A DNA stretch of 64,000 nucleotides from Brevundimonas sp. EYE_349 (lineage in GTDB: Bacteria > Pseudomonadota > Alphaproteobacteria > Caulobacterales > Caulobacteraceae), in assembly GCF_023147505.1 (NCBI RefSeq), contig NZ_JAHXPB010000004.1, positions 248,001-312,000 on the forward strand. The letters run 5' to 3'. Below, one piece after another: positions 55,311-63,795 of this stretch. Made by a program: the position numbers and the translations under genes. Numbering within the stretch: position 1 is the first letter of the stretch; the number at the start of each line of letters is the position of its first letter. The notes under the pieces were generated by a model. The model made no database searches. It worked only from the letters and a program-made list of their open reading frames with translations, and was not told where the DNA came from.

Positions 55311-56432
55311 TCAGGACGGCTGAGAGCCGGGCGCGAGCCTGTCGGCGCAGGCGGTGAATGTGGCTAGAAGCCCCTGCGGCGTATAGCGCACATCGGCGCC
55401 TCCGGTGCCGAACAGCCCGCGTTCGATCAGTTTGGACCCGAAGCCGCGCCGGGCGGGCGGTTCGGCCGCCGGTCCGCCGACTTCGCGCCAGTTCAGCACG
55501 ACATGGTCGCCATCCAACCGCCAGTCGATTTCGACCCGGCCGTTAGGGGTGGAGGCCGCGCCGTGCTTCAGGGCATTGGTGGCCATCTCGTGCATCAGCA
55601 TGGTGATCGACTGAGCCGAGCGGTCGGACACCGAAAAGGCCGGACCGTTCAGGCTGAAGCTTTCTCCCGGCAACACATTGGCCAGGGCGTTCGAGACCAG
55701 GACGGACAGATCGGCGCTCTGCCAGTTCTGTTCGGTCAGGGCGCTGTGGGCGGCGCCCAGGGCCATCAGGCGATCCTCGAACACCTGGATGCGGTCGCGA
55801 TCCAGCCCCTTCAGGCTTTGCCGGCCGATGGCCTGAACCATGGCCAGGGTGTTCTTCAGCCGGTGGGTCGTCTCGGCCGCAAGGATGGCGTTGTGATCCT
55901 CGGCCTGCAGGCGGGCGGCGTCGGCCAAAACCCGGCTGGTAGTCTCATTGGTGAAGATGAACAGGCCGTCGATGCCGCCTTCGGCGTTCAGCACGCGCGA
56001 ATAGGAGAAGGTCCACCAGGTGTCGGCCAGACCCCGGTCTGTGGCCAGTTTCCACGGCAGGTCGATGAACCGGCGGCTGCGGCCGGCGAAGGCCTCGTCG
56101 ATGATCGGCTTGGCCTGTTCCCATCCGTCGGCCCAGACCTCGATGAAGGCCGATCCCATGGCCCAGCCGAGGCGCGGACCCAGCAAGGGAAAATAGGTTT
56201 CGTTGAAGAAGAACCATAGTTCCGTCTCGCCCCAGGCCAGGATCATCGATTCGGGCGAATTCAGCACCAGGCTGAGCGCGGTCTTGAGCGCCGGCGGCCA
56301 GTCCTGAGGCGGGCCCAGGGGGTGGTCGGACCAGTCGCGATCAAGGATCAACCGCGTCGCCGCCCCTCCGCCCGCGAGAAACCGCAGCGAAGGCTCCAGA
56401 GGCGCGGCGGTCGGGGGCTCGGCTGGCGACAT
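55311..56432 (-). CDS. HWE-family sensor histidine kinase with PAS domain
   Basis: The 373-residue product has no membrane helix. A PAS-like region (DWSDHPLGPPQDWPPALKTALSLVLNSPES, FFFNETYFPLLGPRLGWAMG) is followed by the HWE kinase core: phosphoacceptor His in ETTHRLKNTLAMVQAIGRQ, the N-box HEMATNALKHGA, and the WxE motif in LNWREVGGP. The terminal RRGFGSKLIERGL is the typical ATP-lid end. HWE kinases often control general stress or light responses. No cognate regulator lies next to it. Confidence 0.93.
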   Translation of the reverse strand: MSPAEPPTAAPLEPSLRFLAGGGAATRLILDRDWSDHPLGPPQDWPPALKTALSLVLNSPESMILAWGETELWFFFNETYFPLLGPRLGWAMGSAFIEVWADGWEQAKPIIDEAFAGRSRRFIDLPWKLATDRGLADTWWTFSYSRVLNAEGGIDGLFIFTNETTSRVLADAARLQAEDHNAILAAETTHRLKNTLAMVQAIGRQSLKGLDRDRIQVFEDRLMALGAAHSALTEQNWQSADLSVLVSNALANVLPGESFSLNGPAFSVSDRSAQSITMLMHEMATNALKHGAASTPNGRVEIDWRLDGDHVVLNWREVGGPAAEPPARRGFGSKLIERGLFGTGGADVRYTPQGLLATFTACADRLAPGSQPS

Positions 56433-56499
56433 GTCTTTGTGACTTATGGAGGAAACCGTCGCCTTAGCAAGGACTTCCGCGCGCGCCGGACCGGCGGCC

Positions 56500-57162
56500 C
56501 TAACGGCTCTCCAGAGCCCCGCGCATCACGGCGGACTTGCGGCTCATGCGGGCCTTGAGCAGGCGGTAGGCGACGGCCACGATCAGGATGGCCAGGGCGA
56601 CGGCGCCGATCAGCAGGGTGGGGCCGTGGGCCTCGCTGAGCAGTTCCATCCGCGCCAGCCCCTGCGCGGCCAGATACCCCGGCGCCAGCATGGCCAGCAC
56701 CCAGACGACGCCAGAGGTGACATTGCCGAACTGAAAGGCGCGCTGACGCATCCTGAGCATCCCCAACGTCAGCGGCACGAAGGCGCGCAAGGGGCCGAAG
56801 AAACGGCCCACGAAGATCGACATGACGCCGTAGCGACGGCAGTAAAGGCGCGTCCAGGCGATGCGGCGACGGTGGGCCTTGAACATCGGGCGCTGCAGGA
56901 ACCGCACGCCAAGGCGCCGTCCGGCCCAGTAGGAGACGGCGTCGCCGATCACCGCGCCGATGACGCAGCCGACGATGACATTGACGGGGTCCAGCACCCC
57001 GGCCGCGATCAGGCCGCCCGCCGCGACCAGAAGGCCGGTGGCGGGCACGAAGGCGCCGATGACGGCCAGCGACTCGAAGAAGGTGACCAGGCCCAACAGG
57101 ACGCCGGCCCACATATGGTTGCGGGCGATGAAGTCGCCCACGGCTTGCAACAGGGAATCCAT
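56500..57162 (-). CDS. DedA-family membrane protein
   Basis: DedA proteins are inner-membrane proteins thought to flip undecaprenyl phosphate or other lipids and support membrane homeostasis. The 220-residue product has FFESLAVIGAFVPATGLLVAAGG, DAVSYWAGRRLG and GRFFGPLRAFVPLTLGM, the conserved re-entrant and Arg-containing motifs. About five hydrophobic segments are seen, and a basic C-terminus follows. Confidence 0.92.
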   Translation of the reverse strand: MDSLLQAVGDFIARNHMWAGVLLGLVTFFESLAVIGAFVPATGLLVAAGGLIAAGVLDPVNVIVGCVIGAVIGDAVSYWAGRRLGVRFLQRPMFKAHRRRIAWTRLYCRRYGVMSIFVGRFFGPLRAFVPLTLGMLRMRQRAFQFGNVTSGVVWVLAMLAPGYLAAQGLARMELLSEAHGPTLLIGAVALAILIVAVAYRLLKARMSRKSAVMRGALESR

Positions 57163-57236
57163 ACGAAGGCCTTGGGGGAGAAAGGCGGGGTCGGTCGAGA
57201 GGTCGAACCGACGCAGGGCGACCTTATGTCACCGGC

Positions 57237-57830
57237 TTACGGCAGGCGTGTGACCTTGGTCGACATATCCGGGCGCGGTCGCTCCAGCGCCGGTTCGTCC
57301 AGCGTGCCGATGTGGATGAAGCCCGCGACGCTCTCGTTCTCGCTGACCCCGAACAGGGGCAGGGCCTGCGGATCGTAGCTGTACCAGTCGGTGATCCAGC
57401 TGGCGCAATAGCCGAAGCCGCCGGCCGCGTGCTCCAGGTTCATGCACACCGCCCCGGCCGACAACTGCTGCTCCCAGATCGGCTTGGCGTTGGGGACGGG
57501 GGTGGAGACGACTAGGATGGTGACGGGCGCGGCGGTCAGCTTGGCCAGCACCGCCTGGTCCTTGGCCGGGCCGTTCCTCAGCTCGACCAGCACCGCCAGC
57601 TTGCCCGCGATCTCGGCGCGCGACTGAGGCCCCAGGACCACGAAGCGCCAGGGAAACAGCTTGCCGTGATCGGGCGTGCGGGCGCCCAGGGCCAGGATGT
57701 GATCCAGTTCGGCCGGCGACGGGCCGGGCGCGACCAGCGCCTGGGCCGGGGCCGAGCGGCGCTGGGCCAGCCGATCCAGGAAAGCCTTGGACGGAACGGG
57801 CGGGGGAAGGGGCTCGTTTAGCGCGGTCAT
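57237..57830 (-). CDS. Nitroreductase family protein, YdjA-like
   Basis: This FMN-dependent NAD(P)H oxidoreductase has 197 residues. It has LDRLAQRRSAPAQALV, GARTPDHGKLFPWRFVVL and the cofactor-contact region SAGAVCMNLEHAAGGFGYCASWITDW, then ENESVAGFIHIGT. It is the short YdjA type that binds FMN at the dimer interface. The natural substrate is unknown. Confidence 0.9.
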   Translation of the reverse strand: MTALNEPLPPPVPSKAFLDRLAQRRSAPAQALVAPGPSPAELDHILALGARTPDHGKLFPWRFVVLGPQSRAEIAGKLAVLVELRNGPAKDQAVLAKLTAAPVTILVVSTPVPNAKPIWEQQLSAGAVCMNLEHAAGGFGYCASWITDWYSYDPQALPLFGVSENESVAGFIHIGTLDEPALERPRPDMSTKVTRLP

Positions 57831-57875
57831 GCCGTCTAGCTAGGCTTTCGACCGCCCATCCGCCATAGGTCGTCC

Positions 57876-58505
57876 ATGCGCAATTCCGATGAACCGAAAT
57901 GGGCCGAGGGTCTGGCCAAGCCGCCGGCCTGGCGCAGCGACGGAACCGAGACGGTGTTCGACAGCCCGTGGATGGCCCTGACGCGGCACCCGGCGACGGC
58001 GCCGACGGGGATGAAGGCCGACTACGCCGTGGTGCGGTTCAAGAATGTGGGGACCGGCGTCCTGCCCGTGCATGACGACGGGACCGTGACCCTGGTGGGC
58101 CAGCAGCGGTTCGCCCTGGCCAACTATAGCTGGGAAATGCCCGAGGGCGGAGCGCCGCTTGACGAAGACCCGTTCGACGGCGTGCGGCGCGAACTGGCCG
58201 AGGAGGCAGGGCTGCGCGCCGAACACTGGGCGCCGGCGCTGAAGGTCGAGATGTCCAACTCCATCACCGATGAGATCGGCATGACCTGGATCGCCTGGGG
58301 CCTGTCGCCCGCCCCGACGGCGCCCGATCCGACCGAAGTGATCGCCGTGGTTCGCGTGCCGTTCCAGGATCTGCTGGACGAGATCGGGCGGGGGACGGTG
58401 CGCGACGGGCTGACGGTGGCGACGGCCTACAGGGCCTACCATATGGCGATGGTCGGCGAACTGCCCCAGGCGCTGGCGCAGGCCATGCTGAGGCGGGTAG
58501 GATGA
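57876..58505 (+). CDS. Nudix hydrolase, ADP-ribose pyrophosphatase-like
   Basis: The 209-residue product has the complete Nudix box EGGAPLDEDPFDGVRRELAEEAGL, preceded by a beta region GVLPVHDDGTVTLVGQQRFALANYSWEMPEGG as in the ADPRase/NudF group. Its stop overlaps an ATG of the cysE frame (ATGA at 58502), so the two genes are probably one transcript. Confidence 0.88.
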   Translation: MRNSDEPKWAEGLAKPPAWRSDGTETVFDSPWMALTRHPATAPTGMKADYAVVRFKNVGTGVLPVHDDGTVTLVGQQRFALANYSWEMPEGGAPLDEDPFDGVRRELAEEAGLRAEHWAPALKVEMSNSITDEIGMTWIAWGLSPAPTAPDPTEVIAVVRVPFQDLLDEIGRGTVRDGLTVATAYRAYHMAMVGELPQALAQAMLRRVG

Positions 58506-58522
58506 GCGCGAAGGAGCCGGTC

Positions 58523-59350
58523 ATGGCCAAGCTTGAAGTCGTCGCGGAAAACGAAACCGAAAGCGTGTGGCGCCAGCTGCGCGCCTCGGCCGAGGCCGCC
58601 TCGCGCGAGGAACCGCAACTCGGTTCGCAGATGAATGCGGTGATCCTGTCGCACGACGACCTAGCCGGCGCGCTCAGCTTCCAGATCGCACGCAAGCTGG
58701 CGGACGGCGAAATGAGCGCCATGTCGGTGCGCGAGGTCTGCCTGTCGGCGTTCAAGGCCGATCCGTCGATCGTCGAGGCGGCGGAAGCGGACCTGCAGGC
58801 CGTGGCCGAACGCGACCCGGCGATCCGCAACCTGTTGCAGCCGTTCCTGTATTTCAAGGGTTTCCAGGCCTTGCAGGGCTGGCGCGTGGCGCACTGGCTT
58901 TGGGGGCAGGGACGCGAGACCTTGGCCTTCCACTTCCAGAGCCGGATTTCGGAGCTGTTCCAGTTGGACATCCACCCGGCCGCGCGGCTGGGCAAGGGGC
59001 TGTTCCTGGACCATGGCACCGGCATCGTCATCGGCGAGACGGCGGTGGTCGGCGACGACGTATCCATGCTGCACAACGTCACCTTGGGCGGGACGGGGGC
59101 CGAGCGCGGCGACCGCCACCCCAAGATCGGCAAGGGCGTGCTGCTGGGCGCGGGGGCCAAGGTGCTGGGCAATATACACATCGGCGACTACGCCAAGGTG
59201 GCGTCCGGCTCGGTGGTGCTGAAGGCGGTGCCCACCGGCTGCACCGTGGCGGGCGTGCCCGCGCGTCTGGTCAACTGCCCCACCGGGGCCGAGCCGGCGC
59301 GGACCATGGATCACACCCTGGCCGACGTGGTCTATGACTTCGTGATCTGA
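58523..59350 (+). CDS. cysE: Serine O-acetyltransferase
   Basis: CysE makes O-acetylserine, the first committed step of cysteine synthesis. The 275-residue product has the helical N-domain, then left-handed beta-helix hexapeptide repeats: DIHPAARLGKGLFLDHGTGIVIGETAVVGDDVSMLHNVTLGGTG (catalytic His), then GAGAKVLGNIHIGDYAKVASGSVV and VAGVPARLV. ATG 58523 has AAGGAG six bases upstream and is preferred to ATG 58502, which overlaps the Nudix stop. The C-terminal tail ends in Ile (DFVI), the end that contacts CysK. Confidence 0.95.
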   Translation: MAKLEVVAENETESVWRQLRASAEAASREEPQLGSQMNAVILSHDDLAGALSFQIARKLADGEMSAMSVREVCLSAFKADPSIVEAAEADLQAVAERDPAIRNLLQPFLYFKGFQALQGWRVAHWLWGQGRETLAFHFQSRISELFQLDIHPAARLGKGLFLDHGTGIVIGETAVVGDDVSMLHNVTLGGTGAERGDRHPKIGKGVLLGAGAKVLGNIHIGDYAKVASGSVVLKAVPTGCTVAGVPARLVNCPTGAEPARTMDHTLADVVYDFVI

Positions 59351-59357
59351 GCGGGCG

Positions 59358-59501
59358 TCAGCCGTGCGGCGACGCCGGCCCGTGATGGAACAGGGCCATG
59401 GCCGTCATGGCGCAGGCCAGGACGACCGGCGAGGCCAGAAGCGCCCGCCGACAGCGGTGAGCGATATAAAGCGCTTCGCCGACCATGATCGACAACAGCA
59501 T
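59358..59501 (-). CDS. Possible small membrane protein
   Basis: This 47-codon frame reads MLLSIMVGEALYIAHRCRRA, then LLASPVVLACAMTAMALF as a probable membrane helix, and ends HHGPASPHG. A GGGGGAAA stretch precedes the ATG. It lies in a 342-base gap (59351-59692) that otherwise shows no gene. It could be real or chance. Confidence 0.35.
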   Translation of the reverse strand: MLLSIMVGEALYIAHRCRRALLASPVVLACAMTAMALFHHGPASPHG

Positions 59502-59692
59502 CTGCGTTTCCCCCGAAACGAACGGTGACACTTATCTGACGTCGCCGCGCGTCGGGGGCCGTAAAGGAAAATGAACGACGCCGCACATTTTCCGTTCAGC
59601 CGGTCGCGGGTGTGGAAAATGACGGGCGGCGGTTCCCCTGACCCCCGGACTTCTCTAGGGTCCGCCGCCAATCCAAGACCATGAGGCCATCC

Positions 59693-59902
59693 GTGAAAGA
59701 CACCGACCTGAAGCGCATCGAGGGCCACCTCAAGCGCACCTTCAACACCGGCGGCATCATCGTGAAGGCCCGCCCCAAGCAAAACGATTCGGCCGAGGTC
59801 TATGTCGGCGATGAGTTCATCGGCATCGTCTTCGAGGACGAGGACGAGGAAGGCTCCTTCATGTTCGAAATGGCCATCCTGGCCGAAGACCTCCCGGACT
59901 GA
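59693..59902 (+). CDS. DUF3126 family protein
   Basis: The 69-residue product reads MKDTDLKRIEGHLKRTFNTG, then IIVKARPKQNDSAEVYVGDEFIG and FMFEMAILAEDL, the conserved DUF3126 pattern found across alphaproteobacteria. The function is unknown. I prefer GTG 59693, which matches the family start and has GAGG six bases upstream, to ATG 59681. Confidence 0.88.
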   Translation: MKDTDLKRIEGHLKRTFNTGGIIVKARPKQNDSAEVYVGDEFIGIVFEDEDEEGSFMFEMAILAEDLPD

Positions 59903-59926
59903 GACGACGATAGGCTCGCCTGACCT

Positions 59927-60727
59927 TCAGCCCGCGTGGGCGATGAAGGTCAGGGTGTGGGTGTAGCTGCGATAGGGCGTCGGCGCGCCCGCCGGGGCGG
60001 CGATGCGGTGACGCACCTGGGTCATATAGGCGCCCGGTTCGGCGACCCTGAGCGTGATCCGGCCCGAGGCGTCGGTGCGGGTTTCGGTCTCGATCTTGCG
60101 GCCGTCGTACTGGCCCGCCTCGCGAAAGACGGTCACGTCGCCGCCCGCGACCGGCTGGCCGTCGAACAGCAGGCGGAAGGGCGCGTCCTCGCCCGCCACG
60201 ATGTCGCCGGGCTGTATCAGGGGCTGAAGCTCCAGCCCATGGCCCGAGGGTTTCAGCGCCGCGTCGTCGGGCGCGCCGCGCACCACATAGACGTCGGCGA
60301 CCGTGATGCTCTGCACATCGACCAGTTCGGCCCCGGGCGGGGGCGGCGCGTCCTCCTCGCCCACCATCTTCCAGCCGGATGGCGTCTGATACATCTTGGC
60401 GGCCCGCCCCTCGCGCGCGCCGGACGACAGGCGATACAGACCGTCCACCGGCGTCGGCGCCTCGAACACCGTCAGGTCGCGCAGATAGGTGACGGTGGTG
60501 ATCGGCGTGTCGCCGTTCGGCCCGACCACGTGGAAATGGTCGGAGCGCATGACAACCTCGGCGTTGAACACATCCTCGGTAAAGGCCGCCTCGACCGTTA
60601 CATGGTCGCGGTTGGTCGCGTCGAAGACGTTCGGCCGCAGATAGGGCGAGTGGGCCTGGGCGGCGCCGGCGCCCCATGCGGCGAGCAGGCTGGCCAGCAG
60701 GCTGGCGTGAAGGATGGGTCTTGTCAT
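59927..60727 (-). CDS. DUF4198 domain periplasmic protein
   Basis: The 266-residue product has a signal peptide (MTRPILHASLLASLLAAWGAGAAQA) and the mature start HSPYLRPNVFDATNRDHVTVEAAF. It continues with an all-beta domain and a transthyretin-like end (DASGRITLRVAEPGAYMTQVRH), the DUF4198 pattern. His residues at the mature N-terminus and in SDHFHVVGP may bind metal; some DUF4198 proteins are linked to nickel or cobalt uptake. A strong dyad lies 29-57 bases upstream of the start. Confidence 0.88.
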   Translation of the reverse strand: MTRPILHASLLASLLAAWGAGAAQAHSPYLRPNVFDATNRDHVTVEAAFTEDVFNAEVVMRSDHFHVVGPNGDTPITTVTYLRDLTVFEAPTPVDGLYRLSSGAREGRAAKMYQTPSGWKMVGEEDAPPPPGAELVDVQSITVADVYVVRGAPDDAALKPSGHGLELQPLIQPGDIVAGEDAPFRLLFDGQPVAGGDVTVFREAGQYDGRKIETETRTDASGRITLRVAEPGAYMTQVRHRIAAPAGAPTPYRSYTHTLTFIAHAG

Positions 60728-60755
60728 GCTCGGCCTCTTGCGTCCGTTCAATCAT

Positions 60756-60784
60756 ATAATATTGCGAGGCGTTTGCAATATTAT
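60756..60784. promoter_or_regulatory. 10-bp inverted repeat upstream of DUF4198 gene
   Basis: ATAATATTGC (60756-60765) and GCAATATTAT (60775-60784) are perfect arms with a 9-base spacer (gaggcgttt). The AT-rich arms stand out in GC-rich DNA. The inner TTGC-N9-GCAA matches the shape of the actinobacterial nickel regulator Nur box (TTGCAA-N5-TTGCAA). It is probably the operator of a metal-responsive repressor. Confidence 0.6.
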
Positions 60785-60849
60785 GGCCTTGCGTGAAACG
60801 ACGATGTGCGGCCAGGCTGAGCGTCCGTGAAACACCGATCGAGGTCGCC

Positions 60850-61551
60850 ATGCCCGTGAAAACCGTCGCCGAATTCGTCGCCGCCTACAGAGAGAAGGAC
60901 GTCAGCCCGGACGCCTTTGAACTGGAAAACGCCTATCTGCTTGAGGTTCGGCTGAACGGATCTGTCTGGGCCAAGTCCGGCGCCATGGTCGCGCGCACGG
61001 GCCAGGTGAAGTTCACGCGCCAGGGTCTGATGGAGCAGGGCCTGGGCAACCTGCTGAAGAAGGCCGTCAGCGGCGAGGGCATGGTCCTGATGAAGATGGA
61101 GGGCCAGGGCCGCGTCTATCTGGCCGACACGGGCAAGAAGATCACTCTGCTGCGGCTGGATAACGAGACCATCTTCGTCAACGGCAACGACGTGCTGGCG
61201 CTGGAGACGGGGATCAGCAACCAGATCACCATGATGAAGCGGGTCGCGGGGATGATGTCCGGGGGTCTGTTCAACGTGAAGTTGAGCGGAAGCGGGATCG
61301 TGGCCATCACCTCCCACTACGACCCGCTGATCCTGAAGGTCAGCGCGGCGACCGGCCCGGTCTTCACCGACCCCAACGCCACCGTGGCCTGGTCAGGCAG
61401 CCTGTCGCCGGAAATCGCCACCGACATCTCGCTGAAGACCCTGGTCGGACGCGGCTCGGGCGAGAGCATCCAAATGAAGTTCGCCGGCGAGGGCTGGGTC
61501 GTGGTCCAGCCCTACGAGGAAACCTATATGCAGGCCAACAGCGGCGGCTGA
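60850..61551 (+). CDS. AIM24 family protein
   Basis: AIM24-like proteins share a beta-barrel/helix fold with a mitochondrial inner-membrane homologue; the bacterial role is unknown. The 233-residue product has VRLNGSVWAKSGAMVARTGQVKF, GQGRVYLADTGKKITLLRLD, IFVNGNDVLALE and MKRVAGMMSGGLFNVKLSGSGIVAI. ATG 60850 has GAGG five bases upstream, so the longer frame from 60793 is rejected. Confidence 0.92.
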   Translation: MPVKTVAEFVAAYREKDVSPDAFELENAYLLEVRLNGSVWAKSGAMVARTGQVKFTRQGLMEQGLGNLLKKAVSGEGMVLMKMEGQGRVYLADTGKKITLLRLDNETIFVNGNDVLALETGISNQITMMKRVAGMMSGGLFNVKLSGSGIVAITSHYDPLILKVSAATGPVFTDPNATVAWSGSLSPEIATDISLKTLVGRGSGESIQMKFAGEGWVVVQPYEETYMQANSGG

Positions 61552-61586
61552 GGCGATGGGGCGGGGTGGCGTGACGCGCCCCGCCG

Positions 61587-61829
61587 TCACTCCGCGCGTT
61601 CCAGCCCCGCGATGGCTTCGCCGATGTCGTCGGCCTTCTTCTTCAGCACGGCCTGGGCGTCATAGAGGGCGCGGTTGTAGAAGAAGGGGCCGATCTCGCG
61701 GGCGAGGAAGTCGATCAGCATCTCGGCTGGAAGATCGCGCAGTTCGACGTCCAACTCGTCCCGGAAATAGGGGCGCAGCTTCGCCGTGACGGCGGCGACC
61801 TCCTCGCGGCTGAAGCGGATGGGCGTCAT
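61587..61829 (-). CDS. DUF2164 family protein
   Basis: This 80-residue protein reads MTPIRFSREEVAAVTAKLRPYFRDELDVE, then LPAEMLIDFLAREIGPFFYNRALYDAQAVLKKK, the conserved DUF2164 pattern. The function is unknown. It overlaps the upstream ABC-F gene by 4 bases and is probably translated with it. Confidence 0.9.
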   Translation of the reverse strand: MTPIRFSREEVAAVTAKLRPYFRDELDVELRDLPAEMLIDFLAREIGPFFYNRALYDAQAVLKKKADDIGEAIAGLERAE

Positions 61830-63748
61830 GCGACCTCGGCCAGGGCTTCCTCCGCCGCGACCCAGGCGGCCTCGGCGGCGGCCAGATCGGCCTCGGTCTT
61901 GGCGCGGGCGCGGGTCAGGCCTTCCAGGGCTTTTGGATTGCTGACCGAGGCGGAAGCCATGTCGTCGTCGATGCGGGCGATCTCGGCGGTCAGGCGGGTC
62001 ATGGTCTCCTCGGCCTTCTTCACCGCATGACGCAGCGTCGAGGGGGAAGGGCCTGATCGTTTTTTGTTGCTCCTATCGCTCGCGCCGCCGCCTTTCGAAG
62101 AATTGGCGCTCGCTGCTTGAGGGGCGCCCGCGGCGGATTTGGCTTCGTCCTTCTTGATCTGGCTGGGCTTGGCGATGGCCTGTTTGGCGCGGTCCAGGAC
62201 GAACTTGGCGTAGTCGTCCATGTCGCCGTCGAACGGCTTCACCGTGCCGTCGGCGGCCAGCCACAGCCGGTCGGCCACCATTTCCATCAATGAACGGTCG
62301 TGGGTGATCAGGATGACGGCGCCGGTGTAGTCGTTCAGCGCATCCAGCAGGGCGCGGCGGCTGTCGATGTCCAGGTGGTTGGTCGGTTCGTCGAGGATCA
62401 GGACGTGAGGCGCGTCCATCGCCACCATGTTCAGCAGCAGGCGCGCGCGTTCGCCGCCCGACAGGCTGTCGACCGTGGTCTCCTGCTTCTCATAGCCCAG
62501 GCCGAACTGGGCCAGTTTGGAGCGGCGGGCGCTTTCGGGCGCGTCCGGCATGGCGCGGCGGACGATCTCCAGCGGCGTGTCGGTGGGGTCCATCGCCTCG
62601 ATCTGGTGCTGGTGGAACCAGCCGACCTTCATCTTCTTGTCGCGGTGCAGTTCCCCCTCCGACACGTTCAGGGCGCCGGCGATCATCTTGGCGAAGGTCG
62701 ACTTGCCCGCGCCGTTGACGCCCAGCAGGCCGATCCGGTCGTCCAGATCCATCCGCAGGTTCAGGTTCCGCAGGATCGGCTTGCCGGTCTCATAGCCGAC
62801 ATTGGCCCGCTCCAGCCGGATCAGGGGCGGGGCCAGCGGGCGCGGCGGCGAGGGCAGGGTGAAGGGGGCGACCCGTTCCTCGATGGTGGTGGCGACCGGC
62901 TGCATCTTCTCCAGCCGCTTCATGCGCGACTGGGCCTGAGCGGCCTTGGAGGCCTTGGCCTTGAACCGATCCACGAAGGCCTGAAGGTGGGCGCGTTCGG
63001 CGTCCTGCTTGGCCTTGGCCGACAGCTGCAACCGGGCCTTTTCCGCCCGGGCCTTTTCGAAGGCGTCGTAGTTGCCGGTGTAGAGGGTCAGGGTGTGGTT
63101 CGCGAGGTGCAGAATATGGGTGCAGACCTCGTTCAGCATTTCCCGGTCGTGGGAGATGATCAGGGCCGTGTGCGGGTATTTCTTCAGCCGCGCCTCCAGC
63201 CACAGGGCGCCTTCCAGATCGAGGTAGTTGGTCGGTTCGTCCAGCAGCAGCATGTCCGGTTCGGCGAACAGGGCGGCGGCCAGGGCCACGCGCATCCGCC
63301 AACCGCCCGAGAACTCCGACATCGGCCGGGCCTGGTTCTCCTGATCGAAGCCCAGGCCGACCAGGATTTCGGCGGCGCGGGCGGGCGCGGCGTCGGCGTC
63401 GATCTCGATCAGGCGCGACCAGATCTCGCCCATCTCCTCCGGTTCCGCCGTCTCCAGCCGACCCAGCAGGGTGTGGCGCTCGACGTCGGCCTCCAGAATG
63501 GTGTCGATGACGCTGACGGGGGTGGCCGGGTGTTCCTGATCGACGGAGCCGATCCGTGCGGTCTTGGGCAGGCTGATCTCGTCGCCATTGGCGTTCAATT
63601 CGCCCAGGATCAGCTTGAACAGCGTGGATTTGCCGATGCCGTTGCGCCCCACCAGACCGACCTTGGCGCCGGGCGGCAGGCTGACGGAGGCGTCGACGAG
63701 GAATTTGCGGCCCCAGGCGTTGAAGGTCAGGTCGGTGATCTGGAGCAT
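61826..63748 (-). CDS. ABC-F family ATPase with C-terminal coiled coil, Uup/YheS-like
   Basis: The 640-residue protein has two ABC cassettes. The first has GRNGIGKSTLF, FSGGWRMRVALA and LLLDEPTNYLDLEGALWLE. The linker is charged, and the second has GVNGAGKSTFAKM, LSGGERARLLLN and LILDEPTNHLDIDS. A Lys/Ala/Ser-rich stretch then leads to a coiled coil (HAVKKAEETMTRLTAEIARIDDDM and on), as in Uup-type translation factors. ATG 63748 (MLQITDLTFNAWGRKF) is the usual ABC-F start; the longer frame upstream runs through the divergent antitoxin operator. Confidence 0.93.
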   Translation of the reverse strand: MLQITDLTFNAWGRKFLVDASVSLPPGAKVGLVGRNGIGKSTLFKLILGELNANGDEISLPKTARIGSVDQEHPATPVSVIDTILEADVERHTLLGRLETAEPEEMGEIWSRLIEIDADAAPARAAEILVGLGFDQENQARPMSEFSGGWRMRVALAAALFAEPDMLLLDEPTNYLDLEGALWLEARLKKYPHTALIISHDREMLNEVCTHILHLANHTLTLYTGNYDAFEKARAEKARLQLSAKAKQDAERAHLQAFVDRFKAKASKAAQAQSRMKRLEKMQPVATTIEERVAPFTLPSPPRPLAPPLIRLERANVGYETGKPILRNLNLRMDLDDRIGLLGVNGAGKSTFAKMIAGALNVSEGELHRDKKMKVGWFHQHQIEAMDPTDTPLEIVRRAMPDAPESARRSKLAQFGLGYEKQETTVDSLSGGERARLLLNMVAMDAPHVLILDEPTNHLDIDSRRALLDALNDYTGAVILITHDRSLMEMVADRLWLAADGTVKPFDGDMDDYAKFVLDRAKQAIAKPSQIKKDEAKSAAGAPQAASANSSKGGGASDRSNKKRSGPSPSTLRHAVKKAEETMTRLTAEIARIDDDMASASVSNPKALEGLTRARAKTEADLAAAEAAWVAAEEALAEVA

Positions 63749-63767
63749 GGTCGGCGCATGGACTTTC

Positions 63768-63795
63768 TGACTGGTCATCTCTATATGACCAGTCA
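63768..63795. promoter_or_regulatory. 11-bp operator dyad at the antitoxin start codon
   Basis: TGACTGGTCAT (63768-63778) and ATGACCAGTCA (63785-63795) are perfect arms with a 6-base spacer. The right arm ends on the first base of the antitoxin ATG. This placement fits autorepression by the antitoxin or toxin-antitoxin complex. Confidence 0.7.
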
